Assembly (NCBI GenBank): GCA_027314515.1
Contig: DAHVAR010000032.1
Span: 1-62,109, forward strand
Reading direction: 5' to 3'
Origin: Actinomycetota bacterium
Lineage (GTDB): Bacteria; Actinomycetota; Actinomycetes; Streptosporangiales; Streptosporangiaceae
DNA: 62,109 nucleotides
Translations under genes and position numbers: made by a program
Part shown: piece by piece, positions 52,187 to 60,554 of the stretch
How positions within the stretch are numbered: position 1 is the stretch's first letter
How the letters are laid out: each line of letters begins with the position of its first letter
The notes under the pieces: model-generated
Seen by the model: only the letters and a program-made list of their open reading frames with translations
Told to the model about the DNA's origin: nothing
Databases searched by the model: none

Positions 52187-53352
52187 CTCCCGGCCGGCTT
52201 GTCGGGGCTCGGAGCGGCCGGATGCTGGGCACCACCAGCCCGGCCGCGCGGCGGCCGGATTGGCCGGATAGCAGGGCTGTCCTTCTGGCGGCGCGGGCCG
52301 GACCACAGGGCCGGCACGGCGTCGATCTGCCGGGCGATCGCGTAGGCCGCCTGCTCGTAGTTGACCCGCCAGCCGACGAAGTCCGGCCACGCATCCTCGG
52401 GCTTGCGCTCGATCGGGAAGTTCACTTCCTCGAGCCGGGCAATGGCCTCCAGGAACTCTTCGTAGCTGACCGAGATCCCCTGCGCCGGGTCAGGCTCGGC
52501 CGGGATCGGCAAGCCCATCGCCCTGGCGACGTCGCCGAAGCAAGTGAAGCCGGCGCGCAGGCAGAGCCGGGCCGGCACTTCCGGCGCCGCGGCGGGACTC
52601 AGGGCCAGCAGCAGCGCCGCCGAGTCGAGCACCGCCAGCAACGAGGTCACCCAGGACGAGAGCGACTTGGGGGACCGGAACACCACCAGCGGCAGGTACG
52701 TTGTGTGGCTCTCGCCAACTTCCGCGGCCCACCGCTCCCAGCTCGCATACAGCTCAGGCAGCGTGTCGATGGTGGAGACGCCGGAGCCGAGTGCGTAATG
52801 CGTGCGCGCCAGCAGCTCAGGTCCCCAGCTCGGCACACCAGCCCTGGCATTGAGCAAGGCCACTTCGTTCTCGCGGCGGTTGAACTCCGAGTAAAGCGTA
52901 GGCAGATAGGCGATCTGGAGCGTGACGGTGACGATCCCGGTCAGCGTGGCAATGTCCAAGATTGTTTCTTGCAGTCCGCCATGCGCTATGTCGGTGCCGA
53001 TCTGCCATAGTCCGGGCCCGGCTAGCCGGAATGCCTCGGTGATCCCGGCGTGAGTCAGCGGCCAGAAGATCAGCGCGAAGCCGACGAAGAACATCCCGAG
53101 CCAGGCGACGATCTGGCAGATCAGCAGCGTTGCAGCGTGCGCGGCCAGAATCCGGTCCCGCCGGTGGAAATCTCGGATGCCAGCGGTCAGCAGCACGAAG
53201 AAGGACGCGACGAGCTGGTCGACGCGCTTGGTCAGCCAGCTCGCTACCGAGCGCGGCACGATCAGCGTGCCGATCACGCTGCTGGCCGACGTGACTACCA
53301 GGCCAGCGCCGACGACGGCTGCGACGTAGCGTGCCGCCAGCGGAACGACCAT
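52183..53352 (-). CDS. Multi-span membrane protein, possible ion-channel relative
   Basis: 389 residues from ATG 53352 (AAGGAGAG upstream). About four hydrophobic segments in the first 170 residues (YVAAVVGAGLVVTSASSVIG, LVASFFVLLTAGI, TLLICQIVAWLGMFFVGFALIF, ILDIATLTGIVTVTLQIAYL), with a conserved-looking stretch LPTLYSEFNRRENEVALLNARAGVPSWGPELLARTHYALG and a long cytosolic C-terminal helical domain. The topology recalls two-pore potassium-channel-type proteins of actinobacteria; the K+-selectivity motif TxGYG is not seen, so I call it only a membrane protein. Confidence 0.6.
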   Translation of the reverse strand: MVVPLAARYVAAVVGAGLVVTSASSVIGTLIVPRSVASWLTKRVDQLVASFFVLLTAGIRDFHRRDRILAAHAATLLICQIVAWLGMFFVGFALIFWPLTHAGITEAFRLAGPGLWQIGTDIAHGGLQETILDIATLTGIVTVTLQIAYLPTLYSEFNRRENEVALLNARAGVPSWGPELLARTHYALGSGVSTIDTLPELYASWERWAAEVGESHTTYLPLVVFRSPKSLSSWVTSLLAVLDSAALLLALSPAAAPEVPARLCLRAGFTCFGDVARAMGLPIPAEPDPAQGISVSYEEFLEAIARLEEVNFPIERKPEDAWPDFVGWRVNYEQAAYAIARQIDAVPALWSGPRRQKDSPAIRPIRPPRGRAGGAQHPAAPSPDKPAGS

Positions 53353-53402
53353 TGCTCTCCTTGCCAGGACCGCGCCGGGCACAGCCACGACGCGCCGGCA
53401 GG

Positions 53403-54434
53403 TTAACCCATGGTCCCTGACCGGCCCGCTGGCGGCTGGCGGGTTGGCCCGGTCCGCCGCTGCAGCAGTTCGGCCAGATCAGCGAGCGGTCCGAGGTGCC
53501 GGAGCTTCGGCCGGCTGATCACGGACCGGACGGTCTGGATCTGGCCGCCCGCCAGGTCGATGCTCAGCACCGCCAGGAGGCGGCCGTCCGGGCCGCGAGC
53601 GAGCGCCCCTGGCTGGCCGTTGATCTCGGTGAGCTCGAGCCAGCCGTCCACGTGGCGCAGCTGGTTGCCGAGCGCGATCAGGAGGCTGGCGACATGCTGG
53701 CGTCCGGTGATCGGCCTGCGCCAGTATGGCGGCACGCCGCCGCTATCGCCATGCACTTCGACGTCGGCTGCCAGCATGTGCAGCAGGCCGTCCATGTCAC
53801 CGTTGCGGACCGCGGCAAAGAAGCGCCCGGCCAGCTCATCGCGTTCGCGTCCTGCCACATCGAACCGCGGCCTGGCCGCCTCGATATGCTGCCTGGCACG
53901 GTGCGCCAGCTGACGGCAGGTGACTTCGCTTCTGCCAACGACGCTCGCCGCTTCGGCATATCCGTACCCGAACACCTCGTGCAGCAGGAATACCGCTCGC
54001 TCCAGCGGCGTCAGCCGTTCCAGCAGCAGCAGGAAGGCCATCGAGAGCGAGTCTGCCTGCTCGGCGGCTGCGGCCGGGTCGGCCAGGGCGTGGCCGGGCG
54101 GCACGTCATACATCCCGCGCGCCGTGCCGGTCAGCAGCGGCTCGGGGAGCCACTGGCCGACGTAGGACTCGCGCCGGGCACGCGCTGACCGGAGCTGGTC
54201 GATGCACAGCCGGGTGACGACCGCGGACAGGTAAGCCTTCGGCGAGTCGGGCGCGCCCTGGCCAGTCACCGCGCTGTGGTAGCGCAGGAATGCCTCTTGC
54301 ACGATGTCCTCGGCCTCGGTGACGCTGCCGAGCATCCGGTAGGCGATCGAGAACAGCAGCGGCCGCAGCGTCTGGTAGGCGGCGGCCGTCTCATGGCCGC
54401 CAGCGGAGGTTTCGTCCGCCCGCCTGGCAGTCAC
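53403..54434 (-). CDS. sigJ: ECF41-type sigma factor (SigJ-like) with fused SnoaL regulatory domain
   Basis: 343 residues. Sigma region 2 is RPLLFSIAYRMLGSVTEAED and IVQEAFLRYH, with ECF41 signature QWLPEPLL; region 4 is LTPLERAVFLLHEVFGYGYA followed by SVVGRSEVTCRQLAHRARQH. From about residue 220 follows a SnoaL-like domain (RFFAAVRNGDMDGLLHMLAADVEVHGDSGG), which in ECF41 holds the sigma factor in check. GTG 54434 is preferred over 54509, which lies inside the next gene. The gene behind it is an NAD epimerase, the common partner class of ECF41. Confidence 0.9.
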   Translation of the reverse strand: MTARRADETSAGGHETAAAYQTLRPLLFSIAYRMLGSVTEAEDIVQEAFLRYHSAVTGQGAPDSPKAYLSAVVTRLCIDQLRSARARRESYVGQWLPEPLLTGTARGMYDVPPGHALADPAAAAEQADSLSMAFLLLLERLTPLERAVFLLHEVFGYGYAEAASVVGRSEVTCRQLAHRARQHIEAARPRFDVAGRERDELAGRFFAAVRNGDMDGLLHMLAADVEVHGDSGGVPPYWRRPITGRQHVASLLIALGNQLRHVDGWLELTEINGQPGALARGPDGRLLAVLSIDLAGGQIQTVRSVISRPKLRHLGPLADLAELLQRRTGPTRQPPAGRSGTMG

Positions 54435-54459
54435 TGACCTGCTACTCGACTTCCCCGGC

Positions 54460-55410
54460 TCATGACTGCCCGACCGGATAGGCCCGAGCGAGCCCGCCGC
54501 CGAAGCCAATGCGCCAACTTGGCCAGACCGGCTGCCAGCCGAGTTCCTGCTTGGCCCTGGCGTTCGAGCACCCGCGGACCTGGGTCATCAGCACCAGGCC
54601 AGCCTCTCCGGCGGCCAGGCGGCCGACCCAGGCCGGCACCCGCAGCGGCGGCCTCGCGCCGGCCGCACGGGCCATCACCGGCAGCCACTCGGAGACCGCG
54701 GCCGGGTCGTCGTCGACGATGTTGTAGATACCCGGCGCGCCGCGTTCCACGGCGGCGACCGTCGCGCCCGCCGCGTCGGTCACGTGCAGGAATGACCACA
54801 CCCCGGCACCGCTGCCGATCACCGGGACCTGACGGCGGCGTAGCAGCCGGACGAATGCCTCCGACGAGCCTGGCCCGTACAAGCTGCCATAGCGCAGCGC
54901 GAGCCCGTCGAGCGGCGCCGTGGTCACCGCGTGCTCCAGATACCTGATGGCGTCCAGGGTAGCCCGCATGGCGGCCGGCGGGTCAGGGTCCAGCGGGTCG
55001 TCCTCGGTCTTCACCGGCCCGCCGGAGCGAGCGTTCGGCCAGCCGGCGTAGCTCTGAGCGATGAAGCGCCGTACGCCGTGCGCCCGGGCCGCGGCGAGCA
55101 GATGGTCGAGTCCGGCGGTCCGCAACTCGTTGGTCGCGGCGAACGTCTGCCCGAACTTGCGGAAGTTCATGGCAGCGGGAATCGCCGTCATCTCGTGCAC
55201 GATCACTTCTGGCTCAGTGCGCGCTACGAGGGTGCCGACGGCGGCCGCGTTCAGGCCGTCGAGCACCAGCGGGTCCGCCCCGGCGGCACGGAGCGCGTCC
55301 AGCTTGGCAGCGCTCCGGGTGGTCGCGGTGACCTGGTGCCCGGCGGCTACCAGCTGGGGGATGAGTTGCCGGCCGATGGCGCCCGTCGCCCCGGCTACCA
55401 GTACGCGCAT
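54460..55410 (-). CDS. NAD-dependent epimerase/dehydratase-family protein
   Basis: An extended short-chain dehydrogenase of 316 residues. The NAD site is MRVLVAGATGAIGRQLIPQL; AQSYAGWPNARSGG contains the Ser-Tyr of the catalytic triad region, and RYGSLYGPGSSEAF the late motif. Substrate unknown. It lies directly before the ECF41 sigma gene with 25 nt between (same strand). Such oxidoreductases next to ECF41 genes are the established targets of the sigma factor. ATG 55410. Confidence 0.85.
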   Translation of the reverse strand: MRVLVAGATGAIGRQLIPQLVAAGHQVTATTRSAAKLDALRAAGADPLVLDGLNAAAVGTLVARTEPEVIVHEMTAIPAAMNFRKFGQTFAATNELRTAGLDHLLAAARAHGVRRFIAQSYAGWPNARSGGPVKTEDDPLDPDPPAAMRATLDAIRYLEHAVTTAPLDGLALRYGSLYGPGSSEAFVRLLRRRQVPVIGSGAGVWSFLHVTDAAGATVAAVERGAPGIYNIVDDDPAAVSEWLPVMARAAGARPPLRVPAWVGRLAAGEAGLVLMTQVRGCSNARAKQELGWQPVWPSWRIGFGGGLARAYPVGQS

Positions 55411-55545
55411 CGCGAAGTGCCTCCTGCCGTCTAGAGCCCGTGTCTGCTCAGACTCCAAGACGAGGCAGCCCGCCGGGGCGTGACACACATCATGCAGATG
55501 GCATGCGGCCAACTGGCGCGGCGCGCGCTTGCCGCGCGGGCAGTC

Positions 55546-55895
55546 TCACCTGATCCGGATCAGCGCAGCCTGCCTGGCCCGGCCAACGCTGTTGACGGCG
55601 ATGACGATGATCCGGTAGCACTTGCCCCTGTCCGCGCTCGCCCAGCACCGCGGCCGGGTAGCCGGTGGATTGGATCCGATACCGGACGAAGCGGCGGACG
55701 TGGAAGACCAGGCGCGAGGCCGAGACGACGGCCGGCGGCACCGCGATGCCTGCCACGTTTGGGTTGCCACGCCGAGCACCACTAACGAGTTGTCGCCGAT
55801 GGTGTACGGCTTCGGGCCATCCGGGTTCGGAAGCTCGTGGGCAACGTTCGCGGCGGGCCAGCAAGGCAGTTGGACACTGCCACGGCACCCGTCGC
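55546..55895 (-). pseudogene. Remnant of an exported bacterial Ig-like (He_PIG) domain protein
   Basis: Three frames of the minus strand give pieces of one domain: GSVQLPCWPAANVAHELPNP and PYTIGDNSLVVLGVATQ, then in another frame SASRLVFHVRRFVRYRIQST and GYPAAVLGERGQ, then in a third CYRIIVIAVNSVGRARQAAL ending at TGA 55546-55548. That is the pattern of a putative-Ig domain (FxI...G.P...LPxG..Y...I.A.N..G) with a central deletion and frameshifts. No start is visible; the rest of the gene is gone. Confidence 0.55.
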
Positions 55896-55905
55896 CGTGA
55901 GGTAG

Positions 55906-56937
55906 CTACGCCTCGTTGCCTGCGAACTCGGCACGCACGCCGAGCAGCCGTACCGGCCGCCGGTCGGTGAACTTCTCCAGCGCGGCGAGCGCGGCCCGCT
56001 CGATGGCGCTGCGCTCGCTGGACGGCTGATCCAGCGGCACGCCGTGAGTGCTGGTAAAGAATGGCCGGTAGCGGACCTTGACGACGATCCGGACGGCGGG
56101 CCGCTGCTCGGCCAGCACGTCCGCAGTCACCCGCCCCGCGATCTCGAGCACTTCGGCCCGGACTTGGTTCCAGTCGGTGACGTCCTGCTGGAACGTGACC
56201 TCGCGGCTGCGGGACCTGGGCAGGTACGGCTCGCCGCTGACTTCGTCAGAGGCGATGCCGCGGGCCGTCAGCACTAGCCATGGCCCGGTCGTCGGGCCGA
56301 ACCGGGCTGCGACTGCCCGGACATCGGCGGTGGCGAGCTGGCTCACTGTCATGATGCCGAGCTCGGCTAGCTTGCCCGCGGTCTTGGCGCCGATGCCCCA
56401 CAACGCGCTGGTCGGCTGGCCGCCGAGGACATCGAACCAGCTCTGGCTGGTCAGCCGGTAGATCCCGGCAGGCTTGCCGAACCCGGTGGCCAGCTTGGCC
56501 TGCAGCCGGTTCTCGCCGATGCCAACCGTGCAGTCCAGCTGCGTCGCAATCTTGATCCGCTGCTGGATCTGCCGCGCGAAGCTCTCCGGGTCGTCGGAGT
56601 CCACCGCGACGAACGCCTCGTCCCAGCCCATCACCTCGGTCACCGCGCCGAGGCTGCGCAGCGCCGTCATCACTTCCTCCGACACCGCCTCGTAAGCCGT
56701 GCGGTCGGCCGGCAGGAACACGCAGTCCGGGCAGCGCCGCACCGCGGTGCGCAGCGGCAGCCCGGAATGCACGCCGAAGGCGCGGGCCTCGTAGGAGGCC
56801 GTCGCAACGACGCCGCGCTTGGCCGGGTCGCCGTCGCCGCCTACGACGACCGGCAGCCCGCGCAGCTCGGGCCGTCGCAGCACCTCAACGGCCGCGATGA
56901 ACTGGTCGAGGTCAACGTGCAGCACCCACGCGGTCAC
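55906..56937 (-). CDS. dinB: DNA polymerase IV (Y family)
   Basis: 343 residues. Catalytic carboxylates: VLHVDLDQFIAAVE (first) and EVMGWDEAFVAVDSDD (second pair, in a subfamily with GWDEAF instead of SIDEAY). LRGLPVVVGGDGDPAKRGVV, ASYEARAFGVHSGLPLRTA and the HhH-like WGIGAKTAGKLAELGIMTV, then the little-finger domain. Translesion synthesis opposite damaged bases. GTG 56937 matches the family start AWVLHVDLDQF; upstream in-frame sequence (to 57078) belongs to the divergent YbaK gene. It is divergent to YbaK. Confidence 0.92.
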   Translation of the reverse strand: MTAWVLHVDLDQFIAAVEVLRRPELRGLPVVVGGDGDPAKRGVVATASYEARAFGVHSGLPLRTAVRRCPDCVFLPADRTAYEAVSEEVMTALRSLGAVTEVMGWDEAFVAVDSDDPESFARQIQQRIKIATQLDCTVGIGENRLQAKLATGFGKPAGIYRLTSQSWFDVLGGQPTSALWGIGAKTAGKLAELGIMTVSQLATADVRAVAARFGPTTGPWLVLTARGIASDEVSGEPYLPRSRSREVTFQQDVTDWNQVRAEVLEIAGRVTADVLAEQRPAVRIVVKVRYRPFFTSTHGVPLDQPSSERSAIERAALAALEKFTDRRPVRLLGVRAEFAGNEA

Positions 56938-56987
56938 CGCTCTAGTCTCGCGGCAGTTAGCCGGCTGTCGCGCTAGGCTCACCCAAC

Positions 56988-57482
56988 GTGGCAGCACGCG
57001 GCGGCACCAGGGCGACGCAGCGGCTCGCCGGCCTGGGCATCGCGCACACGATTCACCGGTACGACCACGACCCGGCATGTTCGTCCTACGGCCGGGAGGC
57101 GAGCGAAGCTCTCGGCGTGCCGCCCGACCGGATGTTCAAGACGCTGGTCGCAGACGTGGACGGGCAGCTCACGGTGGCGGTCGTGCCGGTGTCGGGCAGC
57201 CTGGACATCAAGGCCCTGGCCGCCGCGGTGGGCGGCAAGAAGGCCGCCATGGCCGACCCGGCACAGGCCGAGAAGGCATCAGGTTACGTAACGGGCGGTA
57301 TCGCGCCGCTCGGCCTGCGCAGGCCGCTGCCCGTCGTGGTCGATGAAACGGCGCTGCGCTATCCGACCGTCTTCTGCAGTGCCGGCCAGCGCGGGATGCA
57401 ACTCGAACTGGCTCCCGCCGACCTGGTGAAAGCTGCCGCCGCCCTGGTTGCGCCGATCGCCCGCGCGACGTCGCGCGACTGA
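56988..57482 (+). CDS. ybaK: Cys-tRNA(Pro)/Cys-tRNA deacylase, YbaK family
   Basis: A 164-residue trans-editing enzyme that hydrolyses mischarged aminoacyl-tRNA. HTIHRYDHDPACSSYGREAS, PPDRMFKTLVADVDGQLTVAVVPVSGSLDIKALAAAVGGKKAAMAD and YVTGGIAPLGLRRPLPVVVD are standard, with the substrate Lys in MFKTL. TAGGCT (56974-56979) lies 8 nt before GTG 56988, no ribosome site: probably leaderless. Divergent from dinB; 50 bp shared promoter gap. Confidence 0.9.
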   Translation: MAARGGTRATQRLAGLGIAHTIHRYDHDPACSSYGREASEALGVPPDRMFKTLVADVDGQLTVAVVPVSGSLDIKALAAAVGGKKAAMADPAQAEKASGYVTGGIAPLGLRRPLPVVVDETALRYPTVFCSAGQRGMQLELAPADLVKAAAALVAPIARATSRD

Positions 57483-57492
57483 TCGGCCGAAG

Positions 57493-59565
57493 TCACTCGA
57501 TCCGGTCCTTGCGTCGCTTCGGCCTGCCCAGGTGCCGCGGTCGTTCCGCAGCACCCGCCATTGCCTGCTGGGCCTCCTCCTCGTCGTGTTCGATGACGTG
57601 CATGACCGCGTTGATCAGCGCCAGGTGCGTGAAGGCCTGCGGGAAGTTACCGAGATGCCGGCCGGAGCTCGCCTCGATTTCCTCGGCATACAGCAGCAGC
57701 GGACTGGCGTAGGACAGCACCTTCTCGCACAGGTCCCTGGCGCGGTGGTGCTCGCCGATCTCAGCCAGCGCCGAGACCAGCCAGAACGAGCAGATCGTGA
57801 ACGTGCCTTCCTCGCCGGGAAGTCCGTCGTCGGTCTCCTCGACCTGGTAGCGGCGTACCAGGCCATCCACGGCGAGCTCATCGGCGATCGCCAGCACGGT
57901 CGCCCGGAGCCGCGGGTCGTCGGGCGGCAGGAACCGCAGCAATGGCATCAGGAGCAGGGACGCGTCCAGCGCCGTCGTCTCGTAGTGCTGGCAGAACACG
58001 CCCCGGTCATCGACCGCGTTCGCGCAGATGTCGGCATGGATCTCGTCTGCCGCCTGCTGCCAGCGGCGCGCCGCGTCCGGGTCTTCCCTGATCCGCGCGA
58101 GCCGGGCGCCCCGGTCGGCCGCGACCCAGCACATCATCTTCGAGGAGGTGAAGTGCCGGGGAGCGCCGCGAACCTCCCAGATGCCCCGGTCCGGCTCGCG
58201 CCAGTGCTCAAGCGCGTGCTCGACCTGGTGCCTTGCCATCTGCCAGACGCGCTCGTCGAGCCGGTCCCGCGATCTGGTGTGCAGGTAGAGCGAGTCCAGC
58301 ACGACGCCCCAGGCGTCGTTCTGCTGCTGGGCGTAGGCGTCGTTGCCGATCCGCACTGGCTGAGCGCCGTCGTAGCCGTGCAGGTGCTTGAGCGTGTGCT
58401 CGGACAGGTCACGCCGGCCGTCGATGCCGTAGACGATCTGCATGCTGCCGCGGTCGCGCTCGACCAGGTCGGCAAGGAACGCGAAGTAGTCGCTGGCCTC
58501 CCAGTCGAAGCCGAGCGTGAACAAACCCCAGAGAGCGAACGTGGCGTCGCGGATCCAGCTGTACCGGTAATCCCAGTTTCGCTCGCCGCCCGGTTCCTCC
58601 GGCAGTGAGGTGGTGGAAGCGGCAGCGATCGCACCGGTCGGCGCGAACGTCAGGCCTTTCAGCGTGAGAGCGCTGCGGGCCAGGTAGCTGCGCCAGCGGT
58701 GGTCAGGGAAGTCGCCGCGGGCCAGCCAGTGCTGCCAGTGGTGAGCCGTCCAGACAAGCCGCTGGTAGGCCTCGCCGAAGTCCTTCGGCGGGGGAACCCG
58801 GCCCCATGACAACGCGACGAACCTGGTCTCGCCCTCGTGCAGCATCGTGCGCGACCGGGCGCTAGAGCCCTCGAGGCCGATCCTGATGTCGGAGGTGAGA
58901 GTCAGCGTGAGGTCGCTGTCCTCGGGTGCCACCTGCGCCTGGTAGTAGCCGCGCTCGGTGTGGCGCCAGTCGCACCGGAGCCGGCCGTAGTCGAAGACCG
59001 GGTCGCAGTCCATGACGAGCTGCGCATTGCCGTGCACGCAGCGGACGGTGCGCAGCAGCGTGTGCTCGGCGTCGTAGTCGGTCGGCGGCCTGGTGTGCGA
59101 GCTGCGGCCCGGATGCTGGTGCCGCCAGGGCCCCATCAGCAGGCAGTCGCGGATTATGATCCAGCCATCGCCGCAGTCCCAGCTCGTCTCGACGACGAGC
59201 GTGCCGGGCAGGTATCGGCGGTCGGCCGGCTCGCTGAAATTCTCCGGCCCGAGCCTGAACCGCCCGGCATCCCGGTCCAGGAGCGCGCCGAACACGCTGG
59301 CGCTGTCCAGCCTCGGCAGGCACATCCACTCGATGGTGCCGCTGGGCGCGATGAGGGCAGTGACCTCGCAGTCAGACAGGAAAGCGTAGTCGGCGATCGG
59401 CGGGAACGGTGAGGCGGCCGGACCCGGGCGGCCATCCCAGCCGGGTGACACTGTCAGGTAGCCGGGCGCTTCGCCAGGCGTCAGCGAGACCGAGACCTCG
59501 GCAGGCCCGGCAAGCGCCTCAGCTGACGTGCGTGCTGTCGGCGGCCTCCCGTCCCCCGCGGTCAT
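57493..59565 (-). CDS. GH15-family glucoamylase/trehalase-type glycoside hydrolase
   Basis: 690 residues. An N-terminal beta domain (PPIADYAFLSDCEVTALIAP, SGTIEWMCLPRLDSASVFGA) precedes the (alpha/alpha)6 barrel: ERNWDYRYSWIRDATFALWG, YGIDGRRDLSEHTLKHLHGY, QPVRIGNDAYAQQQNDAWG and CSFWLVSALAEIGEHHRARD. These are the features of actinobacterial GH15 enzymes, several of which are trehalases rather than glucoamylases. Retaining acid/base Glu residues lie in the barrel near DERVWQMARHQVEHALEHWREPDRGIWEVRGAP. ATG 59565 is chosen; an open frame further upstream has no family character. Confidence 0.9.
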   Translation of the reverse strand: MTAGDGRPPTARTSAEALAGPAEVSVSLTPGEAPGYLTVSPGWDGRPGPAASPFPPIADYAFLSDCEVTALIAPSGTIEWMCLPRLDSASVFGALLDRDAGRFRLGPENFSEPADRRYLPGTLVVETSWDCGDGWIIIRDCLLMGPWRHQHPGRSSHTRPPTDYDAEHTLLRTVRCVHGNAQLVMDCDPVFDYGRLRCDWRHTERGYYQAQVAPEDSDLTLTLTSDIRIGLEGSSARSRTMLHEGETRFVALSWGRVPPPKDFGEAYQRLVWTAHHWQHWLARGDFPDHRWRSYLARSALTLKGLTFAPTGAIAAASTTSLPEEPGGERNWDYRYSWIRDATFALWGLFTLGFDWEASDYFAFLADLVERDRGSMQIVYGIDGRRDLSEHTLKHLHGYDGAQPVRIGNDAYAQQQNDAWGVVLDSLYLHTRSRDRLDERVWQMARHQVEHALEHWREPDRGIWEVRGAPRHFTSSKMMCWVAADRGARLARIREDPDAARRWQQAADEIHADICANAVDDRGVFCQHYETTALDASLLLMPLLRFLPPDDPRLRATVLAIADELAVDGLVRRYQVEETDDGLPGEEGTFTICSFWLVSALAEIGEHHRARDLCEKVLSYASPLLLYAEEIEASSGRHLGNFPQAFTHLALINAVMHVIEHDEEEAQQAMAGAAERPRHLGRPKRRKDRIE

Positions 59566-59666
59566 GCCCGCTACTTTGCCCTGACGCGCCAGCTGCCAAC
59601 CATGGCAGGAACTATGGCAAACCATTTGCAATGTGGTAATTGGACGGCTGTACCGCGGCGGTGGGC

Positions 59667-60293
59667 CTACCGGACACCGCGCGGCCGGAACTGAACGCTG
59701 ATCCGCGGGCCGGTCGGCCGGGCAGATTTCGGAATCGCGTGCTGCCAGGTGCGCTGGCAGCTGCCCCCCATTACCAGCAGGTCGCCGTGGCCGATGTCGT
59801 ACCGCAGGCCGGAACCGCCGCCAAGCGGCCGGAGCAGCAGCGGCCGGGGCGTGCCCAGCGACAAGATTGCCACGATGGTGTCCTGCCGGCTGCCCCGCCC
59901 GATCGTGTCGCCGTGCCAGGCCACGCTGTCCCGGCCGTCTCGGTACAGGCACAAGCCGGCTGTCGCGAACCGTTCCCCGAGCTCGGATTCGTAGCGCTCA
60001 TCGAGCGCCTGCATGGCCCTGGTCAACAGCGGGTCGGGCAACCGCTCGCCCTCGGCATAGAAGCAGAGCAGCCGCGGCACGTCGATGACACGGTCGTACA
60101 TCCGGCGCCGCTCGGCGCGCCACGGCACCACCGCGAGCAGCCGGCTGAAGAGCTCGTCGGCGCCGGTCAGCCAGCCCGGCAGGACGTCGATCCAGGCACC
60201 GCGGGCAAGCTCGGTGCGCTGCAGCCCGTCGAGCGAGCCTGGCCCCGGCTGCCTGGTCAGGTCCAGCAGCGAGGCCTGCAATGCTCCGTTCAT
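59667..60293 (-). CDS. alkB: AlkB-family 2-oxoglutarate/Fe(II) dioxygenase
   Basis: 208 residues. Iron ligands are His127 and Asp129 (SVAWHGDTIGR) and His185 (TWQHAIPK); the 2-oxoglutarate Arg is in GPRISVQFRPR (Arg197/Arg203). LCFYAEGERLP and LSLGTPRPLLLRP are typical of the actinobacterial group. It removes alkyl groups from DNA/RNA bases. TAGCCT on the minus strand (60301-60306) ends 7 nt before the ATG: leaderless. A near-palindrome lies 67 nt upstream. Confidence 0.92.
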   Translation of the reverse strand: MNGALQASLLDLTRQPGPGSLDGLQRTELARGAWIDVLPGWLTGADELFSRLLAVVPWRAERRRMYDRVIDVPRLLCFYAEGERLPDPLLTRAMQALDERYESELGERFATAGLCLYRDGRDSVAWHGDTIGRGSRQDTIVAILSLGTPRPLLLRPLGGGSGLRYDIGHGDLLVMGGSCQRTWQHAIPKSARPTGPRISVQFRPRGVR

Positions 60294-60359
60294 ACGTTCG
60301 AGGCTACATCGCTGTGCCGGTTATGTGTTCGGAAATAGCCCATGATCGTTGTCAGTTCT

Positions 60360-60377
60360 CTGTTGCTATAGCGACAG
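60360..60377. promoter_or_regulatory. 18-bp near-palindrome between alkB and the amidotransferase gene
   Basis: CTGTTGCTATAGCGACAG pairs in 8 of 9 positions. It is 67 bases upstream of the alkB start and 178 upstream of the right-hand gene; a candidate operator for alkB. Confidence 0.45.
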
Positions 60378-60554
60378 ATAACTCACATCCATCAAGATCG
60401 CCAAGGCTGCTGGGCAGCCAGCCCGCCGACGATCGAGATGCAGACGTGACGCCACCGCGCCCGCTCCGAAGGCCGCGCGCGAGGAGCGTGAGATGCGGAA
60501 TGAAGCCCGTTCCCGGAGAATGAAGCCGGACGCGCGCGATCACGGGAGGCGCAG

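Noticed and set aside
57448-58608. 386-residue plus-strand ORF opposite the GH15 gene
   Set aside because: It is antisense to the conserved catalytic domain and has no domain of its own.
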